Shown: one piece after another, positions 37,047-44,223 of the stretch
How positions within the stretch are numbered: position 1 is the stretch's first letter
Layout of the letters: every line of letters begins with the position of its first letter
DNA from: Myxococcales bacterium
Lineage (GTDB): Bacteria; Myxococcota_A; Polyangia; Nannocystales; Nannocystaceae
Direction of reading: 5' to 3'
NCBI GenBank assembly: GCA_020633315.1
Contig: JACKDV010000022.1
Coordinates: 62,001-126,000, forward strand
Length of the DNA: 64,000 nt
The notes under the pieces: model-generated
The model's database searches: none
What the model saw: only the letters and a program-made list of their open reading frames with translations
What the model was told of the DNA's origin: nothing
Translations under genes and position numbers: made by a program

Positions 37047-37676
37047 GTGGACGACGCAGAGCGCGAGCGAGTCGAGGCGATCCTGGAGTACTGGTTTGGC
37101 GCGCTGGAGGGCCCGCACGACGTGGATCCCAGCAAGAACGCGCTGTGGTGGGCCGGCGGAGCGGCGATCGATGCGGAGATCCGGGAGCGCTTCGGCGAGC
37201 TGGTCACGCGGGCGCGGGCCGGCGAGCTGGATCACTGGGCCGAGTCGCCGCGACCGGCGCTGGCGCTGGTGATCCTCCTCGACCAATTCACTCGCAACCT
37301 GGGACGCGGCACGGCCGAGGCCTTCGCCGGGGACGCCGCAGCGCTGCGGGTGACCCTGCGTGCGCTCGAGCGCGGCTTCGATCAGCAGCTCCGGCCGGTC
37401 GAGCGGGGCTTCCTGTGCATGCCGCTGATGCACGCCGAGGATCGCGAGATGGCTCGCCGCAGCCTCGAGGTGTTCGCGCGGCTGGCGAAGGAGGTGGCGG
37501 AGCTCGGCCTGGAGGGGCACCCCGACTTCCACCCGTCGGCGGTGACCCACGCCGAGATCGTGGAGCGCTTCGGTCGCTATCCCCACCGCAACCCGCTGCT
37601 GGGGCGCGAGCCCACGCCCGAGGAGACGGCCTTCCTCGCCGACGGCGGGCCGTCGTTCGGCCAGAGCAAGCAGTAG
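37047..37676 (+). CDS. DUF924 family protein
   Basis: A 209-residue soluble helical protein. ILEYWFG (12-18), ILLDQFTRNLGRGTAEAFAGD (about 78-98) and RGFLCMPLMHAED (about 123-135) are the defining blocks of DUF924, a TPR-like family present in many bacteria and eukaryotes without a settled function. The length is typical. The GTG start is supported by a TATAAA box exactly seven bases upstream and no Shine-Dalgarno sequence, pointing to a leaderless mRNA. Monocistronic. Confidence 0.9.
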   Translation: MDDAERERVEAILEYWFGALEGPHDVDPSKNALWWAGGAAIDAEIRERFGELVTRARAGELDHWAESPRPALALVILLDQFTRNLGRGTAEAFAGDAAALRVTLRALERGFDQQLRPVERGFLCMPLMHAEDREMARRSLEVFARLAKEVAELGLEGHPDFHPSAVTHAEIVERFGRYPHRNPLLGREPTPEETAFLADGGPSFGQSKQ

Positions 37677-37720
37677 CCCCTCGGCGCTCGCGCTCCGTGG
37701 GTCGCGATCGGTGGTTTGGC

Positions 37721-37726
37721 TATGAT
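37721..37726 (+). promoter_or_regulatory. Leaderless-type -10 box
   Basis: TATGAT lies 8 bp before ATG 37735 of the lipoprotein gene. Confidence 0.5.
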
Positions 37727-37734
37727 GGACCGCA

Positions 37735-38541
37735 ATGACGCGGATCCACGGGCGCGGTCTCGTCCTGCTCGGCCTGTGGCTGGGCGCGGGGTGTGTCGCG
37801 CGCGAGCCCGCGATGAGCGGCGAGGGGAGCCCTCGGCAGGAGCCCGCGGCGGTCTCGGACCCGTCGCCGCCGACGGGGCCGGGCGCCGAGGGAGGGCCCT
37901 TCGAGCTGGCGATCGACGGTGCCGCGCCCGTGTCGGCCCTCCCGCCGCCCACGGGTCCTGGCCACGCCGAGCGCATCGGCTGGAGTCACGAGCCGGGGCG
38001 CTTCGTGTACTGCCTGGGGTCGTCGACCGAGTGCCGCGAGTGCCGGCTGCTGTCGCGCGACGGGAGCTCCGAGAGCCTCGAGTCGGGCCCGGGCTGCGCA
38101 GCGGGCCTCGACCCCGACGCGCTCGAGGCCCGGCTGCGAGCCGAGCGGGTGGGCCCCGGGGCCGAGCGCTGGTCCGCGGGCGACGAGCTGGTCGTGGTGG
38201 CGGAGACCCACGAGCTCGAGCCCTCCAACTCCGGCCAGCCGCGTCCGCTGCTCGAGGTGGGCGCGCGGCGGCGCGCGGGCGGCCCCACGGGCTGGCTGCT
38301 GCACGTCGACCCCTGCCAGGGCTGCGGCATCGATCAGGTCTGCACCGGCGCCGCGCACCTCGATGCGCTCTCGCTGTCGCCCGACGGGCAGGAGGTGGTC
38401 GCCCTGGTCCACCTTCGTGCCAGCGACGGCACGCAGCAGCATCGCCTCGAGCGGATCGCGGCGTCGCGCCTGGCCGACGCCGCGCGGGCCAGCTCCAGCT
38501 CCGATCGGCGCGAGGGCGCTACCCCTCCGCGCGATCCTTGA
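37735..38541 (+). CDS. Small secreted lipoprotein of unknown function
   Basis: A 268-residue protein with a hydrophobic signal ending in LGAGC (lipobox-like) and a Pro/Gly/Glu-rich linker. Its globular region has several cysteines (YCLGSSTECRECRLL, CQGCGIDQVC) and a SLSPDGQEVVALVH strand resembling a propeller blade. I recognise no family. The start has a TATGAT box eight bases upstream instead of a ribosome site. The 3' end overlaps the convergent SRPBCC gene by 23 bp, and the Ser/Arg-rich tail is encoded within that overlap. Confidence 0.75.
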   Translation: MTRIHGRGLVLLGLWLGAGCVAREPAMSGEGSPRQEPAAVSDPSPPTGPGAEGGPFELAIDGAAPVSALPPPTGPGHAERIGWSHEPGRFVYCLGSSTECRECRLLSRDGSSESLESGPGCAAGLDPDALEARLRAERVGPGAERWSAGDELVVVAETHELEPSNSGQPRPLLEVGARRRAGGPTGWLLHVDPCQGCGIDQVCTGAAHLDALSLSPDGQEVVALVHLRASDGTQQHRLERIAASRLADAARASSSSDRREGATPPRDP

Positions 38542-38938
38542 GCCCCGCCGCGAAGCCGTCGAAGGCCTCGCTCATGTCGGGGATGGACTTGCCGATCAGC
38601 TTGAGCATGGGCCCGCTGAACACCTCGCGCATGCGGAACTCGGTGCGCCCCTGGTCGAGCTCGCGCAGCGAGTAGGTGCGCTCGCCCTTGAACAGCCCCA
38701 GCGGCATGCCGCCCGACCACACCATGGTCTCGTTGGGCACCAGGGTGGTCACCTTCACCGGGAACGCCCGCCCGGGGCTCAGCTTGGTGAACGCCTTGAT
38801 CTTCGCGCCCAGGGCCACCTCCCCCTCGATCCGCTCGCAGGAGGGATCCCACTCGGGCCACTTGGCGGTGTCGATCAGGACCTCCCAGACCTTCTCGGCC
38901 GGCGCATCGATGGTGGTGGAGGTGGAGTACTCGAGCAT
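38519..38938 (-). CDS. SRPBCC family lipid/ligand-binding protein
   Basis: A 139-residue START-like fold protein. STTIDAPAEKVWEVLIDTAKWPEWDPS (residues 6-32) is the typical helix-grip opening, and TYSLRELDQGRTEFRMREVFSGP the closing strands. Such proteins bind hydrophobic ligands or act as cyclases; no catalytic residue assignment is possible. It is the last gene of an operon with an AHSA1-like protein and an ArsR repressor. GAGGAAG lies seven bases before the ATG. The end overlaps a convergent lipoprotein gene. Confidence 0.87.
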   Translation of the reverse strand: MLEYSTSTTIDAPAEKVWEVLIDTAKWPEWDPSCERIEGEVALGAKIKAFTKLSPGRAFPVKVTTLVPNETMVWSGGMPLGLFKGERTYSLRELDQGRTEFRMREVFSGPMLKLIGKSIPDMSEAFDGFAAGLKDRAEG

Positions 38939-38962
38939 GGCGGAGCTTCCTCGGGGCGGGGC

Positions 38963-39412
38963 TCAGGGAGCCTCGGGGTTGGCGTGGACGAAGGCGACGA
39001 AGGTGGGCAGCACGTGATCCCAGGCGCGGCCGAAGAGGGCGACGCGCTGCGGCCAGGCATCGCCGAGCCCGCTGCGGCCCTCGGCGTGGGTGACCTCGAC
39101 CAGGCAGTGGTCGCCGTGGGGGGCGAAGCGGACGTCCACCTCGGTGGGCTCGGTGATCGCCCCCGGGTACCAGGTGTAGGTCACGCGCCGCGGGGGATCC
39201 CAGCGCAGCACCTCGCCCAGGCGCGCCTCCTCGCCCGACTCGCTGCGCTCGTAGAAGCGCCCGCCCACGCGGGGCTCGAGCCGCAGCTCCGAGCGATCGA
39301 AGCGGCGGTGCGACGGCGGCCACCAGGCATCGATGCACCCGGTGAACACCGCGAAGGCATGGGCCGCCGAGCAGCGCAGCTCCACCCGACGCTCGAGCGG
39401 CTCGCCGGTCAT
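38963..39412 (-). CDS. SRPBCC / AHSA1-like protein
   Basis: A 149-residue protein of the AHSA1 branch of SRPBCC. RRVELRCSAAHAFAVFTGCIDAWWPPSHR and EVLRWDPPRRVTYTWYPG are the usual blocks, with WDPP and TYTW characteristic. AHSA1-like proteins next to ArsR regulators are common; the ligand is unknown. Its ATG overlaps the ArsR stop as ATGA, so the repressor and this protein are made together. Confidence 0.87.
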   Translation of the reverse strand: MTGEPLERRVELRCSAAHAFAVFTGCIDAWWPPSHRRFDRSELRLEPRVGGRFYERSESGEEARLGEVLRWDPPRRVTYTWYPGAITEPTEVDVRFAPHGDHCLVEVTHAEGRSGLGDAWPQRVALFGRAWDHVLPTFVAFVHANPEAP

Positions 39413-39741
39413 CGCTCCTCCGTGTTCTCGGCCAGCATCACGAAGCGAGCCAGCGCCTCGTCCCAGAACGCATCGAGCCAGCGCCGCGCCGCATCGAAGC
39501 CGCGACGCTCCAGCCGAAACAGGTTGCGCGTGCCCTGGCGATCGTGGGCGACCAGCTCGGCCTGCTCGAGGATGCGCAGGTGCTTGGACACGGCCGGTCG
39601 GCTCACGGGCAGCGCCGCCGCGATCTCGCCGACGGGCCGAGGGCCCTCGGCCAGCAAGCGCACGATGGAGCGCCGGGTGGGGCAGCCCAGCGCGTCGAGC
39701 GCGTCCTCGAATTCGAGGATTGGAGCGGTGCTCGGAGCCAT
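39409..39741 (-). CDS. ArsR-family transcriptional repressor
   Basis: A 110-residue winged-helix protein. ALDALGCPTRRSIVRLLAEG opens the domain, VGEIAAALPVSRPAVSKHLRILEQAELV is the recognition region, and GTRNLFRL the wing. No metal-binding CxC motif is present, so it probably senses a non-metal ligand, as expected for the ArsR-SRPBCC type. It is the first gene of the three-gene operon. A long inverted repeat immediately upstream, reaching the start codon, is its likely operator. Confidence 0.9.
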   Translation of the reverse strand: MAPSTAPILEFEDALDALGCPTRRSIVRLLAEGPRPVGEIAAALPVSRPAVSKHLRILEQAELVAHDRQGTRNLFRLERRGFDAARRWLDAFWDEALARFVMLAENTEER

Positions 39742-39778
39742 TGGTAACTTCGAGATTACGGTTTCCAGGAAGTTACCA
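39742..39778 (-). promoter_or_regulatory. Probable ArsR operator
   Basis: A perfect inverted repeat, TGGTAACTTC-N17-GAAGTTACCA, abuts the ArsR start codon. A minus-strand TAATCT that could serve as the -10 lies between the arms, so binding would block the promoter (inferred autoregulation). Confidence 0.65.
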
Positions 39779-39834
39779 TGGATCTCGCACGCGTCAAGCG
39801 GACGCTCGACCCCGGCGCGCCACGAACGACGGAG

Positions 39835-40002
39835 CAAGGCGTCCCGGACACGAGGGATGCCGTCTCGGACACGAGGCAAGGCGTCCCGGACACGAGGGAT
39901 GCCGTCTCGGACACGAGGCAAGGCGTCCGAGACACGAGGCAAGGCGTCCGGGACACGAGGCAAGGCGTCCGGGACACGAGGGATGCCGTCCCGGACACGA
40001 AG
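39835..40002. repeat. Eight tandem copies of a 21-bp repeat
   Basis: Eight contiguous 21-bp units share the core GTCCCGGACACGAGG and come in two flavours, starting CAAGGC (units 1, 3, 5, 6, 7) or GATGCC (units 2, 4, 8). Because 21 is a multiple of 3, open frames run through both strands; the plus-strand frame from ATG 39778 would give a QGVPDTR/DAVSDTR heptad repeat. I favour non-coding DNA. The remaining bases of the gap 39742-40060 hold the ArsR operator and a hairpin. Confidence 0.9.
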
Positions 40003-40003
40003 G

Positions 40004-40030
40004 ACCTCGTCCCGGTGTCCGGGACGAGGT
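40004..40030. terminator. 12-bp hairpin beyond the retron operon
   Basis: A perfect 12-bp inverted repeat (ACCTCGTCCCGG) with a TGT loop lies 31-57 bases after the WGR stop codon. It resembles the repeat units but is self-complementary. It is the best candidate terminator of the retron transcript, although it lacks a T-run. Confidence 0.5.
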
Positions 40031-40060
40031 GTCGATCGTCCGGGCCCGGTGTCGGCTCGC

Positions 40061-40521
40061 TCAGCTCTCGCGCCAGCCGTCGTCGAGCAGCGCCTTGCGG
40101 GCGCGGGCCAGCGCGGCGGCGGCGTCCTCGTCACCCTTGAAGCGCTCGGCGACCTCGGTCTTGAGCACCCCGCCGTCGACGGTGAGGCGGGCCTCGATGG
40201 TGCGGCCGCCCGCGCTGAAGCTCAGCGTGGCCGCCGTGCTCAGCTCCTCGGCGGGCACCACCGACAGCACGGGCGCGGCCCGGCTCGGGGCGGCCCCCAC
40301 CGCATCGCCGGCGTCCTCGTAGCCCTTCTTGCGCTTGGAGCCGGCGACCTTGTCGAGCTCCTTGCGGGCCTTGTCGTCGGTGCCCAGCTCCTTGACCTGC
40401 GTCTGGCCGCCGGTGCCGATGCGCCCGTAGTTGACGTAGAGCGTCCCGCTCTCGACCCGCGCGCGCCAGAACTTCTTGGAGCTGCCGTCGACGAGCTGGA
40501 GGCTGACTTCCCAGGTTTCGC

Positions 40522-40525
<4 letters not shown>
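40061..40525 (-). CDS. WGR domain protein coupled to the retron reverse transcriptase
   Basis: A 154-residue protein. Residues 5-70 form a WGR domain: KFWRARVESG, VNYGRIGTGGQ (32-41) and KRKKGYED (65-72). WGR domains bind nucleic acid, as in PARP1. The C-terminal region (about 95-154) is a small alpha/beta unit, TLSFSAGGRTIEARL with an acidic helix, that I do not recognise. The start overlaps the reverse transcriptase stop as ATGA and has a strong AGGAGG, so both proteins are made together. It is likely a retron partner that contacts the msDNA or its complex (inference). Confidence 0.85.
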
Positions 40526-41859
<1,334 letters not shown>

Positions 41860-41924
41860 GGACGGGAAGGGGGAAGGGGAGTGGAGGAGAGAGGTCTCGC
41901 CGCTCGGGGCATCAAGCCGAGCCG

Positions 41925-41943
41925 GCGAGGAAAGGGAACCGAG
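41925..41943 (-). repeat. Retron a2 arm
   Basis: This 19-base arm pairs with the a1 arm at 42170-42188. The only difference from perfect complementarity is one position that becomes a G-U pair in RNA. It closes the msr-msd RNA 65 bases before the reverse transcriptase start. Confidence 0.9.
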
Positions 41944-41967
41944 ACGCTACTGCTCGACACGGGACAC

Positions 41968-42095
41968 GGTAGGCTCACCGGTTTGTGGTACGGAGGGGGT
42001 CGTAGCGACTGGGTTGAACGACGGCTGCGTGGTTGGTCCAGATAACCCGGTCGCTACGACCCCCTCCGTACCTGACAAACCACGAACAGCCTACC
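41968..42095 (-). other. msd hairpin template of the retron
   Basis: One very long stem has these layers: 8 bp GGTAGGCT (42088-42095 with 41968-41975), 7 bp GGTTTGT (42075-42081 with 41980-41986), 23 uninterrupted bp (42050-42072 with 41987-42009), a C-A mismatch, then 5 bp GGGTT (42044-42048 with 42011-42015). The loop is 28 bases. A stem of this size is like myxobacterial msDNAs such as Mx162. Confidence 0.9.
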
Positions 42096-42169
42096 TTGTG
42101 GAGTGATGCAGTGATGTTGAACCGGGGCGGCGCAGCGCCGCCCGTGTGCAGAAGCACGTGGCTAACGAG

Positions 42170-42188
42170 CTCGGTTCCCTCTCCTCGC
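42170..42188 (-). repeat. Retron a1 arm
   Basis: This 19-base arm at the 5' end of the retron RNA, complementary to a2, brings the branch G next to the reverse-transcription start. Confidence 0.9.
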
Positions 42189-42209
42189 GACTCTTGGATT
42201 CGTGGCGTC

Positions 42210-42239
42210 AAGCTAGGCGATCCGTAGCGGTGGTGTCAA
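42210..42239 (-). promoter_or_regulatory. Retron promoter
   Basis: A consensus -35 TTGACA (42234-42239), 18-bp spacer and -10 TAGCTT (42210-42215) put the start near 42203, about 15 bases before a1. It is the best sigma70-type promoter in the window. The 143 bp between it and the upstream WH-SWIM stop contain a 12-bp palindrome, GGGCACGTGCCC (42302-42313), and nothing else clear. Confidence 0.75.
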
Positions 42240-42382
42240 CGCGATCGCGGCGGTGATTGTGAAGAATTTCGGCGTTCTGGCCGGGTCTGGAGGCCATCCG
42301 AGGGCACGTGCCCACCCCCCGGCCTGCCCCGATGGGGGGCGTGCACGGAGTGTGGGCCGGGCGACGTTGGTGGCGGTCGGTG

Positions 42383-44200
42383 CTAGGGGCTCTCGGCCGC
42401 GCTGGCGTCGATGAAGCCCTTGGTGGAGAGCGTCTCGAGCCGGCCGAAGTACTCGGTGCTGGCCTCTTCGGGGGTGAGGAAGAGCAGCCTCTGCATGCGC
42501 ATGCGATCGGGGTGCGGACCCCAGCGCACGGTGACCTGGCGGTGGTCGAGGCTGACGCGGTAGGTGAGCGAGCCGCTGCGGCCGCGCCGGACGAAGGTGC
42601 GGGTCTCGGCGCGGATCAGCCGGCGGCCCTCCTCGGTGCTGCGGGCCCGCTCGAGCTCGGCGCGCTGGCGGGCGTAGAGCAGCCGCAGCGCCATCATGGG
42701 CACGGTGGGTCCCTCTCGCAGGCCGCTGCGGCGGAACTGCGGGCTGGTGCACGAGGCATCGACGGTGCGGCCCTCTCGGTCGATGGTGAACGAGGTCTTG
42801 TAGCTGCGGTGGGCCTGCGGGTCGTCCACCTCGCCCTCGATCTTGGTGCCCTCGGCCCCGAGGTCGTGCACGCGGGTGAGCCGGACCGCGCCCTCGGTGT
42901 CGAGCAGGCGGTGGGCCTCGGCCTCGCGGGCGTCGCGGAAGCGCAGCGCCTCGGGGTCGGGCGGGGTGGCGAGCAGGGGGCGGTGCACGAAGCGGCGCCC
43001 GGCCACGTCGTGCAGCACCAGCCCGCGCTGGATGTGGTGCAGCAGGGCCGGGCGCAGCTCGGTGCTGGCGCGCCCGGTCTTCTCGGCCAGCTCCTCCATG
43101 GTGAGCGGAGCCTGCTGCAGCAGGCCGAGCACCTTGCGGGCGAGCACCTCGTCCACCTCGCCCGCGTCGAGCAGGTCGAAGGTGGCGATGCCGGCCCAGC
43201 CCGCGTCGGTCCAGCCCGACAGCGCGAGGGTGAGCTCGGCGTCGCCCAGATCGAGCACGTAGAACGCGGGCAGGCCCGGCCCCACCAGGTGGATGGTGAC
43301 CGAGCGGGCGTGGGGCAGCAGGCGGGCGAGCACCGAGAGCCGGTTGCGGCCCCAGGTGCGCACCACCATGGGCATGGCGCCCTCGTACTCGGCCCCCGTC
43401 GACTCGATGACCTGCTCCCAGGGCTCGAGCACCAGGCGCGGGCGCTCGCCGGGGACCAGCTCGTAGCGCAGGGCCCGGGGCGACTTGCGGGCTCGCTTCT
43501 GCCGCAGCGTGAGCAGCACGTTGTACAGATCGATGGGCGCCAGGGTGAAGCTGCGCAGGGGCAGGGTGGAGGCCGACTGCACCTGGCCGAAGGCCCGGAT
43601 CCACCGCATGGGCACCAAGAAGCGCTGCTCGTCGCCCTCGCCCTGCTCGCTGGGGGTGAGCTCGAGGGTGGAGCTCCGGTACGAGCGCAGCCGGCTCAGC
43701 GCGGCGAGCAGCCGCGGGCCCAGGCGCAGGTGCGAGGTGCCGGGCGTGAGCTGGTCGGCCCGATAGGAGCCGCCCGCCTTCAGCCACAGCCGGGCGTAGG
43801 CGGACTCGTCGGTGGAGAACACCTCCAGGCTCAGCCCGCGCTCGTCGATCGCGAGCACGGGATCGAGCGGGGCCTCCTCCTGCGCCGCCTCGCCGTACTT
43901 GGAGGCGAGGAAGTCACGCTGGGCGTTCCACACCTCCTGCGAGACCCGCTTGCCCTGGGCCAGCAGGTAGGCCAGGTAGTCGGCCCGGCTGCGCGGGCGG
44001 AAGCGCAGATCGGAGGTGAGGATCTCGCCCATCGTGAGCAGGGCATCGCGCACCACCCCCGGCCGCTCGAGCTGGGCGACCAGGCTGCACTCGGCACGGA
44101 TTCCGTCGGTGGGGATGCGCAGGCGGAAGGCGTCGCCCTCGGCCACCGGATCGGTGGCGGGGGCGTAGCGGACGCGGACCTCGGCGGCTTGGCTCGTCAT
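42383..44200 (-). CDS. Winged-helix/SWIM/WGR protein, retron-linked
   Basis: A 605-residue protein. Residues about 1-340 are an unrecognised alpha/beta region. About 345-408 is a winged helix (EVLARKVLGLLQQAPLTMEELAEKTG). About 452-512 has the layout of a SWIM domain (FTIDREGRTVDASCTSPQFR then LREGPTVPMMALRLLYA), but three of the four zinc ligands of CxC..CxH are replaced: Cys484-Thr-Ser and Thr-Val-Pro. About 545-600 resembles a WGR domain (YRVSLDHRQVTVRWG, LETLSTKGFIDA). These are DNA/RNA-binding modules. GAGGA lies nine bases before ATG 44200, and the gene follows the giant HEAT gene by 23 bp. I recall WH-SWIM and HEAT partners for some retrons (check needed). Confidence 0.8.
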   Translation of the reverse strand: MTSQAAEVRVRYAPATDPVAEGDAFRLRIPTDGIRAECSLVAQLERPGVVRDALLTMGEILTSDLRFRPRSRADYLAYLLAQGKRVSQEVWNAQRDFLASKYGEAAQEEAPLDPVLAIDERGLSLEVFSTDESAYARLWLKAGGSYRADQLTPGTSHLRLGPRLLAALSRLRSYRSSTLELTPSEQGEGDEQRFLVPMRWIRAFGQVQSASTLPLRSFTLAPIDLYNVLLTLRQKRARKSPRALRYELVPGERPRLVLEPWEQVIESTGAEYEGAMPMVVRTWGRNRLSVLARLLPHARSVTIHLVGPGLPAFYVLDLGDAELTLALSGWTDAGWAGIATFDLLDAGEVDEVLARKVLGLLQQAPLTMEELAEKTGRASTELRPALLHHIQRGLVLHDVAGRRFVHRPLLATPPDPEALRFRDAREAEAHRLLDTEGAVRLTRVHDLGAEGTKIEGEVDDPQAHRSYKTSFTIDREGRTVDASCTSPQFRRSGLREGPTVPMMALRLLYARQRAELERARSTEEGRRLIRAETRTFVRRGRSGSLTYRVSLDHRQVTVRWGPHPDRMRMQRLLFLTPEEASTEYFGRLETLSTKGFIDASAAESP

Positions 44201-44223
44201 CGTCGGCGTTCCTCGTTGGTCTT

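Larger units (their letters stand above)
41925..42203 (-). ncRNA. Retron msr-msd non-coding RNA
   Basis: The order on the minus strand is: promoter, a1 (42170-42188), then CTCGTTAGCC with the presumed branching G at 42162. Two msr stem-loops follow, GTGC-TTCT-GCAC (42146-42157) and GGGCGGCG-CTG-CGCCGCCC (42125-42143). Next come a single-stranded stretch, the msd hairpin (41968-42095) and a2 (41925-41943). TTAGC after a1 is the known branch context of retrons such as Ec86. The msDNA should be roughly 130-150 nucleotides, joined 2'-5' to the branch G (inferred from the fold). The 5' end is placed about seven bases past the -10. Confidence 0.9.

Noticed and set aside
39835..40002. CRISPR array
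   Set aside because: Units are contiguous 21-mers with no unique spacers, no cas genes are present, and the two unit types differ by point changes.
39778..40140. Coding sequence made of 7-residue repeats
   Set aside because: Open only because 21 is a multiple of 3; the opposite strand is equally open, the end overlaps the WGR gene, and the ribosome site is weak. Not excluded, but not called.
42302..42313. Palindrome GGGCACGTGCCC as a retron regulator site
   Set aside because: A single 12-bp GC-rich palindrome is weak evidence at this composition; mentioned only in the promoter entry.
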